Positions 23,559 to 34,960 of a stretch of DNA of 64,000 nucleotides are shown here, piece by piece. Origin of the DNA: Calliopum simillimum (taxonomy: Eukaryota > Arthropoda > Insecta > Diptera > Lauxaniidae); assembly GCA_951812925.1 (NCBI GenBank), contig OX638369.1:53501061-53565060 (forward strand). The letters are read 5' to 3'. The position numbers and the translations under genes were made by a program. How positions within the stretch are numbered: position 1 is the first letter of the stretch; the number at the start of each line of letters is the position of its first letter. Below the pieces are notes generated by a model that was not told the DNA's origin, made no database searches, and was given only the letters and a program-made list of their open reading frames with translations.

Positions 23559-25091
23559 GATTTAAAGGAGAATACATTCATGCATACAATTTAATGACAC
23601 TCCGCAGTTTTTCATTTTTAATGACCAATTCACCGATTTCTGTAATTAAATTCGTGAACTTCTTATTTTCTTTTAAAATTACCTAATCAATAGACTGAAT
23701 AGTTGGTGAAGAATTTTGCACTAAAAACCAAAAAACAAACCTATTCCTTTGGCCACCTGCACATTATTCTGTTTTACTGACCAATAAAATTTCAAAGGAA
23801 ATTGCTGCATATTTCCTTTACTTCCTGAAGTCAACGCCGTTATCGTAAAGATATCAAATTAAAAGTTAGGTACCTCACTTTCATATTACGGACAGATGCA
23901 TGAAATGAAAATATTAACAAAGTACGGATCCAAATATCAGATGCTGGTCTCTACAAACAGACTCCAATGGATATGTAGCGGATACAAAAATATAACACTA
24001 AAATGTTCACGCAATGAACACCAAAATCCCCAAAGTAAAATGTGCATCATATCCTGTTCATCAAATGTATTAAATTTCATCAAAACGTTATTTTATTGAA
24101 AACTCGCAACTTAATCATAAAACCGTTGCATTAGTGGTCGGTCTTTCACCCAAAAATTAACTGTAAAATTGTAGATTTTTCAATTTGGGGATGAAATTTT
24201 TTGGTATTTACATTGAAATCAAAGTAGTAAGCCACACGCACTATTCACAGGGATAGTGGAGAACATCAAAAATAATAGACAAGGGCTCAATAAATTTGAA
24301 ACAGACAACTGCAATAACTTGCAGGATATCTACTCGTATGTAGGTATAAGTATAGTGCTTAGAAAGTGGAAGTAAGGCAGAAAAAAAAATTTATTTTTGT
24401 TTGATTTTCTATTCGTGGCGTAGGTGTACAGATGTACTACATCTCAAAGAAAACACAAAAAGGTGGTTTCATTATCGATCGTATCTATCCATGTATGTGT
24501 CTGTGATGATAGGGAGAAGTGTGCCATATGAAATTGTTGAAAGATTAGGTAGAGATTTGTTTGAAAAAATAGAAAAAAATCATAATTGCACCAGTGTAAA
24601 CTAACAATATGATTTTTCATGTGGCTTACATTACTTTAACTTAGTTCAATATGAGCTCTCGCTTTAATTACGAATCCTATCTGACTTGTTTGTTCATTCA
24701 ATCTCATTTTATTTTTCTGATGTAACTAATTTTCTGAAAAGAAAAACAAATGTTCATTTTACTTATCTGATAAAAGGAGGAAATTGTTGATCTAATGTGG
24801 AGAAAAGAAAATTACCTGTATCAAAATATATATATGGCGATGAAAACATACATAATTATTATGATGGTTCAATAAGATACAAAATGTTGTAGGTATACTA
24901 AAAAGTTTGAAGGAAACTGAAATATATTGGGTGTGTGCATTAATTTCCATCGTTTTTCAAAAGATGTCGCCATCAATACATGGTGACTTAAATTTTAGAT
25001 CAGAAACGTCATATCTGAAGCTTAGGCAACAACTCTGCATCATTAGATTTGAAAATTTGCATCTGCATCATGGATTTTACTGTGCTCCAAA
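23559..25091. other. No gene; possible mariner 5' end near 24928
   Basis: No recognisable coding sequence. TTGGGTGTGTGCATT at 24928 lies 164 bp before the mariner start codon and has the look and spacing of a mariner 5' terminal repeat, but I found no matching 3' repeat after 25742. Confidence 0.4.
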
Positions 25092-25742
25092 ATGTCCGAG
25101 TTCGTGCCGAAAAAGCAACATTTGCGGGAAGTTTTACTTTACTACTATATTTCAAAGAAAACAGCTGCCGAAAGTCATCGCATTCTTGTAAAAGTTTATG
25201 GAAACTATGCTCCAGCTGAATCAAGCTGTCGTGAGTGGTTTCGACGGTTTAAAAGTGGTGATTTTGATGTCGAAGACAAAGAACGTCCTGGTCAGGACCA
25301 GCTGGGTGTGATCCATTATGAGCTGTTGCCAGGTGGCCAAACCATTAATGCTCAACTCTATCGTCAACAATTGATCCAATTGAAGCAGAAAATCCAGGCA
25401 GAGCGGCCAACGTATGCCACCAGACACGAGTCAATCATTTTCCACCACGAAAACGCTCGGACACATATTGCTGCCCCAGTCAAAAATTACCTGGAAAACA
25501 ACGGATGGGAAATTTTGCCTCACCCGCCTTATAGCCCAGACCTTGCACCATCATACTACCATTTGCTCCGATCGATGCAGAATGCCCTATCAGGAATACG
25601 CTTCACTTAAGTTCAAGATATCGAAAATTGGCTCGATTCGTTTTTGGCCGCCAAGCCGGCGCAGTTTTTCTGAGATGGAATCCATAAATTGCCATAAAGA
25701 TGGGAAAAAGTAGTGACTAGCGATGGGCAATACTTTGAATAA
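25092..25742 (+). pseudogene. mariner transposase, internally deleted and catalytically dead
   Basis: The N-terminal helix-turn-helix region is intact (FVPKKQHLREVLLYYY through WFRRFKSGDFDVEDKERPGQ), then jumps near residue 67 to DQLGVIHYELLPGGQTINA. Roughly 130 residues that include the first catalytic Asp are missing. In the C-terminal half the second and third Asp of the D,D34D triad are replaced: HHENARTH has Glu for Asp, and PDLAPSYYH has Tyr for Asp, with exactly 34 residues between. After the first stop (25608-25610) the same frame continues as VQDIENWLDSFLAAKPAQFF to YFE at 25742 with two further stops. About 214 sense codons remain of about 345. Confidence 0.92.
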
Positions 25743-26545
25743 AATACATTGCACCATTTTCATTAAATAAATTCTATTTTAACTTTTTCCACGCTTAAAA
25801 TGGTATACCTTTGCACCTACAGCATCCATCGTTATGGAACTTGTTACATACATATGTACTATGTGTCGTTTATTGTAATAGTCGTGACAGTGCATTTCGG
25901 TGCAAAATAATGTTATAATATGAATTGGCTGGCATTTTGCTAGAATTGAATAAAGTTGGGCTCTGGTTTCACTGAAATCTACTCGAAGGTGTAGAATAGA
26001 TGACGTAAAGCTGAAAAAAATCATACGTATTTGATAAATAACCGATTATTGTGCAAATTGTGTGTATGACATTACTTTTGCCTTTGAATGGACTTGCACC
26101 ACTATTAAAATGAACAGCACATACATATGGGCATATCCGAAAATAATCTCCCCTTCTATGACCCAGGTTTAAAGAAAAAATTTTTTTTTCATATTCTATA
26201 ACCAAATGTGGTGGAATATATTCCTAAAAATGTAAAATTAAATTATCAATACGTTTATGTACAAGAAAATTTCGTCATGAGGTTGTGTGAGGAGGTAGTT
26301 TTGCCTGAAAATTTGGGAAAAATCGATATTTCCGTTAATATAAGGGAGAGCAAACACTTCAAAAATAGTAGATATGAGGCACCTCTCCGAATAATCTCAA
26401 GTAAAATTCAAAAAACTCGAATGTGGGACATGGCGACAGAATATGTTAAAAAGTCTAAATCGGTGATTACGGCCACATAAAAGGTCATAAAATTCTGAAA
26501 AAATTCAAGCAAAATCCTTGATAAAATCGCTTTTTGCACCCAAAA
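25743..26545. other. No gene recognised
   Basis: A 90-codon frame at 26208-26480 has protein-like composition but no family I recognise. The other frames are short and overlap on both strands. Confidence 0.4.
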
Positions 26546-26559
26546 CTTGGCGTTTTTCA

Positions 26560-27265
26560 TTTTTTACTCGTCATCTGGGCTTAAATTAAAAGAAAACACT
26601 AAAAGTCGATTTATTTTTCATCAAGGAATTTGCTTGAATTTTTTTACTCAAGAGGAAGGCGTCTTACGAAAAAAGTATACATGGCATAAAATGCTAAGAA
26701 TCATTCAAGGAATACGTGTAAATTTTTTGGGAATTTTTTATTTTTTTTTTTTGAAAGATTTTAAACGTAATTTTTATATATAGTTAAATTTAATAAAGGT
26801 CACTTATAATATTTATAAGGTTAAAAAAAATCGAATTTTTAAAAAGGCTAATTTTAGCGACCGAAAAAATTAATAAAAAACCGTAAAGAAAGACGCCCTA
26901 ATGAAGCAGTCAAAAAAACTGCGAAACGTCGGCAAATAAATAGAAAATTATTTTTTAAACTCAAAAAAAGTTTTTGAAACTGTTTTTTATTAATTTTTTC
27001 GGTCGCTAAAATTAGCCTTTTTAAAATTTCGTTTTTTCGTAATTTTTATATTTGATTATTATTTTGGGCTTTAGGACAAAAAATTAAAAAGAAATGTTTA
27101 AAATTTCTTCAATTTATTTTGTATTTTTTAATAAATTTTTTAGAAAAAAAAAAATTAAAAAAAATCACACGTATTCCTTGGACGATTCTAAGCTTTTTAT
27201 GCCATGTGCACTTTTTTTGTAAGATGCCTCCCTCTTGAGTAAAAAAAGCGTTTTACCTTCAATGG
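26560..27265. mobile_element. Foldback related to the long-TIR family
   Basis: Left arm blocks (ACTCAAGAGGAAGGCGTCTTAC, a GGCATAAAATGCTAAGAAT block, AAGGAATACGTGT) at 26645-26720 are mirrored at about 27165-27245. The same arm sequence occurs at 11810-11890 and 56020-56095. Between the arms sits a second, perfect 50-bp inverted repeat (about 26831-26880 and 26981-27030) around a hammerhead-like core. Confidence 0.6.
26895..26933 (+). ncRNA. Degenerate hammerhead-like motif
   Basis: The order is GCC (26895-26897), CTAATGA (26898-26904), hairpin GCAGT/ACTGC with an A-rich loop, GAAA (26923-26926), CGTC, GGC (26931-26933). GCC and GGC could pair as stem I around a cleavage triplet GTC. It departs from the consensus at one invariant base (CTAATGA for CTGATGA) and has essentially no stem III. 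Similar minimal motifs are known from Penelope-like elements. It would probably be inactive. Confidence 0.5.
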
Positions 27266-28262
27266 GGCTTCTAACCAGCTTTGTTCTAACTTTTTACTGA
27301 CTGACCGACAAAATTGTTTCTTATATGCATTATACAATCTGTATAACAATTTTCAGCCTTTAGAAATTAATTTGATCACCATCAAAATTATGACAAGCTT
27401 GAGACCATATATCAGCCGCCTGTTCTTCAGTTCACTTGACTGACCGACAGTTTTTTGGTGTACACAATTACTGCAACAAAACCAGCTTTTAGAAACGCAA
27501 GGTTGTTTTTAAGCGCTGGCTCTTAGACTATGAGGTCGATTATCAAATTACAAATACCAATAAAAGCGGTCTTACCGAACCTCTACCCCCTAAAAATTGA
27601 TAGTTGCGAAACTTTGAACTTCGATATCTATAACTCAGTCATTTTTTTGAATTTTCCAGTGATCGAGGTGTCATTTTATTCAAAATAATATTTTTTTTTC
27701 GAAAATGTAAAAAACCGTTTTTAGATTTTGTGAAAATAAGGTCCCTTTTCCAATACACCGTCACATGTATATAATAGCCTTAGTCTTGAACTTAAAAACA
27801 TTAGATAACTAAAAAAATTTCTAAAGGGTGTTAAACACGAAAAATTTCCAAACTTTATTCTAAACACTTAGGATTTTAAGTTGCTTAGTTTTGCATTGAT
27901 ACATCACTCTGCATCACCATTCTTCAAATGGTTTGTCCTGAAAATGGAATCTTCATAATTAATCCAATTTGCCAGTCTTTATATGTGTGGTTTTTTTAGG
28001 TTTATAAAAAAATCGGTAATAACCCTGAAATTTTAAATCACATGGTTGTTCGACTTTCATTGAATTCCATAAACTCATCTCTCAAAGGACAGTCGCATAA
28101 ATTTAGTCTGAAAAGGAGAAATCCCTTAGGTTAAACAGAGTTGTCATAGGAGCATAATTAGAAGCGCAGAAACGGAAGTAAAGCATCCAAAATAATAAAT
28201 TTTTTTTACGTACCTTTATCGAAAATAACAACCCATTTCATTTTAAATAATTTATTTTAAGC
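27266..28262. other. No gene recognised
   Basis: The word CTGACTGACCGACA occurs at about 27297 and 27435. No coding or element structure is seen. Confidence 0.4.
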
Positions 28263-28266
28263 TTAA

Positions 28267-28405
28267 CCCTTTTACGACTAAAGACAAGTATGTTTGCCAG
28301 AACCCCATTTGCTAGAATGAAAGTTTTATTAACCCCCATTACTTCGACTTTGTCGTATTATTATTTTGAAATTCTTTCGCGTATTTTGACATGGTCGTTA
28401 AAGGG
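28267..28405. mobile_element. piggyBac-like MITE
   Basis: The 139-bp element is flanked by TTAA (28263-28266 and 28406-28409). Its ends are CCCTTTTACGACTA and the reverse complement of CCCTTTAACGACCA, which agree at 12 of 14 positions. TTAA duplication with CCC-starting ends is the mark of the piggyBac superfamily. It has no coding capacity. Confidence 0.75.
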
Positions 28406-28409
28406 TTAA

Positions 28410-29374
28410 ATAATGAAATAAATTTTATAAATATTTAGTTTCTGATCTAATAATTGGAAGAACGATTTTGAAATTTTGCGTCTTATCTACGTCACTTTTT
28501 GTCTCAACTTTATCTCAAAATTATTAACATACATATGTACATCGTACGAATAAACCTTTCTTTAAAGTCGCATTACATTTTTTTTTTTGTCTGGCAATAC
28601 ATAAGTACTATTGTACCCATAGAAAGTATAAAGCGCACACCTGGACTCATTTGTTTTCGATAGTTTTCAAAGTCTGTCTCTAAGAAAAAAAAAAAAAAAC
28701 AAACAAAAATTTCAACGATCAGCGCAATAACACCGAATTCTACATACAAACATCGACGACTGACGACAGGAATATGAGTCAACAAACGAGACTGATTATA
28801 AAATACGTACGAGTTACTGTCTGTATGTAAGTAACTGACGATGTAAGTTATTTCCTTCGTTCTTTTATGAGCAGAGAAAATTTGTGTTAAAATTTACAAA
28901 TACACCACCACAATAAAGAGATACTTTTGATATCTGAGAGATACCCATTTATTAATGGAAGTCCAACATTGAAGAAAGAGCATGAAACAATGTTGAATTG
29001 AAACGCTGGAATTACATTGAAGAGAGAATGTATCACGATATCTGGAAGTGGTTGGAATGCCTGCTTGATATCAAGAGTTTGTTTCTAGCAGTGTATTGAA
29101 TACTCTTTTGAAATTGTGAGATGAATATTTATTTGTATCAATTAAGATGAGTAAAGTGCGCTTTAAATGAAAGAGCTTGAGGAAGTGCTTTTTTTTCTAT
29201 TTTTTCAAAAGTATACGCTCATTATTCTCAGCATAATTAAGGTATTATTATGTAGAAATAAGTTTTGAAACAGTTTTTTTCTATAGTTTCAATCTCAACA
29301 TTTTATTTTCAAATTTGAGTAAGTATGTATATGGGCAATTTTAATTTTTTCGAGAAAATTAGGATTTAAGTTTT
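28410..29374. other. No gene recognised
   Basis: Open frames are short and one overlaps a poly-A tract. Nothing further is supported. Confidence 0.4.
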
Positions 29375-29986
29375 TATACCCTTCACCCAGGGTATATTAA
29401 CTTTGTCCTTCCGTTTGTAACGCAGAGAAAGAGGCGTGGCAGATATAGAATAGTGTATCTATTCTTGATTAGCGTCACCTCCTGAGTCGATATAGCCATG
29501 TCCGTCTGTCTGGCTGGCTGGCTGTGCTTGGAAATATTTTTTACGGGAAAACTGACCATGATAATTCATTGAAATTTGGTGCGTTGACTTTGTCGTAAAA
29601 GCTAGCTCGTGGGAATGAAAATGAGCGAAATCAGTCAACGGACACGCCTACCGCCCATACAAAAAATATATTCAAAATGCTTTAGGAGTATTTTTTACAA
29701 CAATTCAACCAAAATACACTTAAATACTACGAATTATTAACGCAAGCTTTGAGCAAAAAATTAGCTGATTCGGACAAGAAGGCGTGGCACCTTTTATATA
29801 TGCAAAAGCTTTAAAATGCTATACCAAAAGCGTTTTTTGACATAATCAAAGGAAATTTTACACAGACACTAAGAGCTATAAATGCATGCTCTGAGCAAAA
29901 ATTGGATGAACTCGGACAAAAGGGCGTGGCAACTCCCATATAAGCAAAATTTTCAAAATACTGCAGTGTACACCTTTACTAGTTTT
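29375..29986 (+). mobile_element. DINE-1/INE-1-like Helentron, copy C
   Basis: A compact, well-preserved copy in forward orientation. It has the head hairpin TATACCCTTCACCCAGGGTATA, then CTTTGTCCTTCCGTTTGTAA, CTTGATTAGCGTCACC, CCTGAGTCGATATAGCC, ATGTCCGTCTGTC, a (CTGG)n core, the ACACGCCTACCGCCCATAC block, three GGCGTGGCA blocks and the tail near ACTAG. It is the best template for defining this family in the window. Confidence 0.7.
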
Positions 29987-30149
29987 TTTTAAATTTAATC
30001 GTTCGAGAATTTTTTTTTTTGTTTTTCCAAGGTGACACCTTCGTATTTGTAAATCATTTGCTAACTGGACAGCCCCTTTAAATTTACCTTAACAACAGCC
30101 TCTCTTTAAAAATACATATGTCAAACTATAGATTGGTCAGAATCTTTGT

Positions 30150-30475
30150 TCCGAGTTTGTCTAGATTTTGCTGAGAGCTTGTTTACTACTTAGTATTGTT
30201 GGCGTGTTCGTGAAACGATTTCGCTTATTTTCAATCCCACGGGCTACTATTATGACAAAGGTAGAGTGCCAAATTTCATAGAATTATCTTGCTAAGCTTT
30301 CCCGTGAAAAATATTTCGAAGAACTTGCAAGCAAGCAAGGCGGACAGACATATAAACGGAAGGTGACGCTGAACAATAATATATGTGTATACTTTTCTGT
30401 ACCTGTCACGTGTCCTCCTTTGCGTTACAAATGGAAAGACAAAGTGAATACACCCAACACCCAGAATATAAAAAA
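30150..30475 (-). mobile_element. DINE-1-like copy G (short, reverse)
   Basis: Reverse-oriented and shortened: TGGCGTGTTCGTGAAACG, CAATCCCACGGGCTA, AAATTTCATAGAATTATC, GGACAGACATA, GGTGACGCTGA and GCGTTACAAATGGAAAGAC. It ends in ACACCCAGAATATA. Divergence is higher than in copy C. Confidence 0.55.
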
Positions 30476-31080
30476 AAACTCCAAATTAAAAAAAAAGTTG
30501 CAATAGGGCAAATATATTTGAACTAAGTCACAAAAAATTCGATGTTTTTCAAAAAATTTAATTTTTGGAACAGATTTTTAGATATTTTGTTTTCAAATAT
30601 TTGTTGTAGGATAAAATTTAATATTTTTAATAAAATTTAAGAAAATTATGAAAATAATTCTACACTCAATATAGACATGGGAGGTACATTTTGAATTAGA
30701 AACTAGATTAATCAATATTGGTACTTGTTTTCCACTCATAGCTAAACCTTTTCAACATCATTTTGTCCTATTTCCAAATCAAAATAAATTTTTTTCCAAA
30801 TCAAGATAAATATTTTCCAATAAAACTGATATTTTTTCAAATCGCTTCAACAAACTCATCCACATTTTGAAAATGTTTGGTCGACACAATATCTGCTGTA
30901 CGAATAAGTACAGGCATCTAGAATTGAGGGGGTTAGAAACAAATTGGTACAACCCAACGGGAAAAGAAGTGGTTCGAAAGCCCTTCTGAAGTGCATCTTT
31001 TTCACCAATAAGCGCATCCGCTCCGTAAGAACTATTCTTTATTTTTAACATTGCATGTCATGGGTTGTAAGCGAGAAAAA
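30476..31080. other. No gene recognised
   Basis: The 90-codon minus frame at 30779-31051 has no recognisable domain. Confidence 0.4.
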
Positions 31081-31087
31081 GCTTACC

Positions 31088-31142
31088 GCAGCCGTACCAA
31101 AAAAGGGTTTTTGAAGCGCTTAATTGTAATGCTGCGGTAAGC
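31088..31142. repeat. 12-bp perfect hairpin GCTTACCGCAGC
   Basis: GCTTACCGCAGC and its exact reverse complement are separated by about 30 bases. The hairpin lies just downstream (minus strand) of the tRNA-like sequence at 31174-31262 and its poly-T, so it may be the body or tail of the same short element. Confidence 0.65.
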
Positions 31143-31173
31143 GTTTTTTCAATAAAATTAAAAAAAAAAAAAA

Positions 31174-31262
31174 CTGGCCGCACCAGGATTTGAACCCACG
31201 ACCGTCCGTGTGAAAGCTAGAAGCAGATTATTTTTACTTACATTTAGACCGCTGCACCAATG
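31174..31262 (-). ncRNA. tRNA-like sequence (SINE head)
   Basis: On the minus strand, TGGTGCAGCGGTCTAA resembles an A box and GGGTTCAAATCCTGG contains a B box with one mismatch (A for G after TTC). A run of at least 11 T follows. The T stem does not pair well and there is an extra insertion between the boxes, so it is tRNA-derived rather than a working tRNA. Confidence 0.55.
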
Positions 31263-31474
31263 CGCGATGATATGAAGGGGTATTAAATTTGTATTGTATA
31301 TTAAGCAAATTGATAAATGAATGCTCCTACAGCCTTATATAGAATCAATGTGCAATCAGTTTCAATACATTTAAGCAAAAGTAAATAAATAAGAGAAAGG
31401 AAAATAGAAAAGTGAAATAAAAAATGTTAAATAAACAACATTTAAATAAAAAAAAAAATAAAGCAAAAAAAAAA

Positions 31475-31516
31475 AATCACACGGACTAGATTCGAACCCA
31501 TGTTATTCTTACTGCA
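31475..31516 (-). ncRNA. Partial tRNA-like end with B box
   Basis: Minus strand GGGTTCGAATCTAGTCC, followed by TTTTTTTTT, has a near-consensus B box. No convincing A box lies upstream. Beside it is a 10-bp hairpin (AAGTGCTTCT/AGAAGCACTT at about 31539-31572). Confidence 0.4.
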
Positions 31517-31795
31517 GCCTTATAAAAAATCATTGTGAAAGTGCTTCTAAATTTCTATGGGGAGAAGCACTTTTGAACTGCTTGGATCAGAAGCTCTAAA
31601 AACCTACAGCATTTTACTAAATTTTGTTTTCCTTTTTTTTTTATAGGAAATACGAAGTAAAGTAATGGCAGCGTAACGACTAACAAAGCTTAAGAAATAA
31701 TTTAGTAAATATTGTATTCAATATTTTAAAATCATTTAAAAACAAAGTTGTACAAGTGCAGTAGGCTTTCATTATAATAACGGTGACCAACCGTA

Positions 31796-31875
31796 CTGTA
31801 TTATACAGAACAGTTCTGTATTTGAGGCCTCTGTTCTGTATTATACAGAACAGTTCTGTATTTGAGGCCTCTGTT
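31796..31875. repeat. Exact tandem duplication of 40 bp
   Basis: The unit 31796-31835 is repeated without a change at 31836-31875 and begins a third time. Each unit contains the palindrome CAGAACAGTTCTG. The lack of divergence means a recent event or an assembly effect. Confidence 0.9.
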
Positions 31876-32122
31876 CTGTATAATTTTTTAAACTAAGAAA
31901 TGTTCTGTATTTTAGGAGTTCTGTATTTGTTCAGTATTTTGCAAAATTGTTAGGTGGGTGGAGCGATTTCCACCAAAAAATCATGTATATTAAAAAAAAA
32001 GCAAAATCGCAATATGCACTCAAACATTAAATTTGAAATGAAAAAAGAGTTGTTGGTTACATTATTTACTTTAATGATAATTCAATAAAAAAAATATCAT
32101 TGGTTTTGTCAACTTTACGACG

Positions 32123-32888
32123 CAGTGTCGCGAGTGCGGCCAAAAGGTCAAAATTAAAGTCTTAGATATGAACCTAGAAATTAAAAAAAAAAAATAATAT
32201 ATCTTAATAGCATAGTTATACGAGCCCCGTAAACTTAGAGTTTTGTAAAGATAGAATAAATGCCACAAAAAAAAAAAATTTCGTTCCATGATTCTTAAAC
32301 CGAAAGCAGGCCTATGTTACTAAATACCTTAGTTAAATCCAACTTTTTCGGAATAAATGCCATTTTTCCTTTATAGCAGAGCAATTTTTGAGCTGATTTT
32401 TGTACTAACGTTTTGTTTACAGTTACTTTATTTGACATGTGTTTTTTTACCTTGTTTGAGAATTTTAAAGAAAAGTTTGGGAGACCATAAAAAAAGAATG
32501 ACGCAAAAGACCCTATTGCCTTTATTGGAAACAAAAGAGAAAAGTACAGTGTATAAGCAGACGAAAAAAAAGTGCCCCGATGTGCCCCAATTTTTTTTTT
32601 TCGGTAATTTTCTAAAGTGACCTCGATTAAAATTCAATAAAAAATTAATATCCTTAGGACAGTAAAATAAATATCTAAAAGGAAAAAATTGCTCCGGACT
32701 TGAGGCTTAACACAGTTCTTTATTGAAAAATAGTGACTTTACAAAAAAAAAATTAAAAAGAGGCGTATCATGCCCATTTTTTAAAATTTTGTTATTCTTA
32801 TCAAAAAACACCACTGAGCAAAATTTCATCAAAATCGGATAACGTGTACTAGTTTTGGCCGCTCTATATATGGGCTCGCGACACTGTG
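32123..32888. mobile_element. Transib-like non-autonomous transposon, family B copy 1
   Basis: A 766-bp element is flanked by the perfect duplication CGACG (32118-32122 and 32889-32893), the preferred CGNCG-type Transib target. The right end read inward is CACAGTGTCGCGAGCCC. The left end is CAGTGTCGCGAGTGC and lacks the first CA. Both continue into GCGGCCAAAA. Homologous sequence occurs at 39450-42825 (reverse) and 43810-44062. The open frames inside are low-complexity and unconvincing. Confidence 0.7.
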
Positions 32889-32893
32889 CGACG

Positions 32894-34504
32894 GTTGGTA
32901 TTGGGAAAATTTGGCCCAAACAAGGTACCGCGCAAAACCGGTCGCTTTAACCGGCGGTCGTTATAACCGACAAAATGTCAATAAGGTTTATGAAGAAACC
33001 AACCAAACAACTGAGAAATAATTGGTCGTTGAAAGCGGTTCAACGTTACAAGCGGAGTCGTTATAGGCGACTTTCACTGTACATAGAAATATTATAAAAA
33101 TTAATACAAATTTTTTTTTAAGTAGTAAAAATGCATTCCTTTGTTTTTTTTTTTTTTTTTGTGTTCTGTTTTTCAATTTCGAATTCATCGTAATTATAAT
33201 ACTAGTAACTTCTTAAAGCGGACCTATAGAAAATATTTAAGAAATACCTAAAGAGATAATTTTTCAAGGGTTCTTAAAATTGAGGTATTAAATTTTTTCC
33301 TATGCTTAGCAGCCCAAACTTTATTCCGTATTTACTACAAAAACAAAAAAAAAAAAATTAAAATTTGCTTTTTAACAAAACTTAAACTAAATGGTTATCT
33401 ACAGAGGCTTAACACCTTAAAAATTAGGTTGTTATTTTTTTCCTAAATAGAGTAAAGCTTTCTCTACCTAGTCGCATACTTAACTCAATTTTTCCTAATT
33501 TGTCACTTGCACCTCTTTGCTTCGTACCTTCTCAATTTAAGTGTATTTTTTGCAAAGTTAAATTTGAATTGTAACGGATTAAAAAAGCACATAAATTTTT
33601 CTAACATAAAATTTTAAGAAATATGTATTAAACTCTCTAACATTCTTCAGGAAATTTTTGTTTAGAATAATATTATTTCGCAGGATTTGCACAATATGTA
33701 GACAAATATGTATCATCGAACACTTGAAAAAAGTGCAGGCTTAAAGAGAACTGTTCTTTATAAATAAGGTTTCTAAACTCTCACAAGAAACTGATACAGT
33801 TAAAAATAACAAAAAAAAAAAAAAAAAAAATATATATTAAATTAACCATTTCTCTTTTAAATTATTTTAGTTCTAATTTTTTTTTTTTTTAACAAATAAA
33901 GTACCTACTTATGTACGAGTATATACAAAATGCACGTTAAACTCATACCGCTATCCACATCTGAAAGAAATCTATTTTTCAGCTTAAAAGAACTTTTCAT
34001 CATTTTTAAAATTTAAAATTTCTAAAAAGTCTTTATAATTCTTACTCTTTTTGACTATGCACCAGTCTAGAAGATACTTTGTCTAAGCATTTACCTTTAA
34101 ATATATAGTTAAAACAGACGCTATATTTGTGCTGAAAATTCCTTAACTGCAATAAAATTGCAAGTACCGGCGAACAAATGTGCACTACTTTCTTCTGAGC
34201 AAGCACACCATCACCACCACCTGTGCAAAACAGGACACTACACGATACGACAACGTGCATTGTTATTTTTAGTTCCGCACAGAAAGTTCAGTAGACGCAA
34301 AGGAGCAGGCATTCAGTCAATAGATCCTGATGTTGCGTGTTTTACTGTTTTTTTGTTGTAGGTGCAACCAAGATCGTATCCCCAGACAGAAGTCACAGAA
34401 AAAAAAAACAAAACAAAAAATCCAACAGAACGGAACAATATCGAAAAATTGTGCAAGATAAAAATAACTGGCAAAGAAACGAGACTGAGAAAATTATTAA
34501 ATAA
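32894..34504. other. No gene; distal upstream region of esg
   Basis: Homopolymer-rich sequence with no coding signal. A CACCTG E-box (34218-34223, in the context CACCACCTGTGC) is the sequence bound by Snail-family proteins and lies about 735 bp before the predicted esg start site. One E-box in this length is expected by chance. Confidence 0.4.
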
Positions 34505-34960
34505 ACCGAGAGAGCACACTCTGAGAGAGCAATAACAAAATAGAGCTAAATATAACTCAGATAATAAGATTTTTATATAAACAAAAGCCACAAGTGTAGC
34601 TTCATTTGTATTTTCAACGCAGCTGATTGGCGTAGCAACAATAAAAAATGACCACACACATACAAAGTGCATGAAATCACACACATAAACACACATACAC
34701 AAGCTGTTGCGTTTTAGCGAGACAACGGCACGCGTTACCTCAGACAGGATTAAACAGGTTTAAACATAACAACACTCAGCGACGGAACGATTGGTTGTAC
34801 GAAGAACATAACGAAAAACATAAACGGTACAGCGAGCGAGCAGACACATTTCAACCGTAGTGAGGGAGGAAGTCACACACAGAGCGGAGCGCGTAGATGA
34901 GAGTAGCGGAGAGTAGATGCTATAAATGGTAGCGCAAAGAGTTGCATTAGCACAGTTCTG
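34505..34960 (+). promoter_or_regulatory. Predicted esg promoter
   Basis: TATAAAT at 34921-34927 lies 33 bases before A34954 in CACAGTTC, a near-match to the insect initiator TCAGTT. Two GAGAGAG words (34508-34514 and 34523-34529) and further GAGAG-type words around 34898-34915 would bind GAGA factor, common in developmental promoters. No convincing downstream promoter element was seen. The predicted start is 315 bases before the esg ATG with no intervening splice signals needed. Confidence 0.6.

Noticed and set aside
26208..26480. 90-codon open frame with protein-like composition
   Set aside because: No recognisable motif, no promoter or splice context, and it lies among repeats; not enough support for a gene.
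34313..34702. 129-codon minus-strand frame upstream of esg
   Set aside because: Composition is Cys/Val/Phe-rich from CA-repeat DNA (ACACAC words); no domain and it overlaps the predicted esg promoter.
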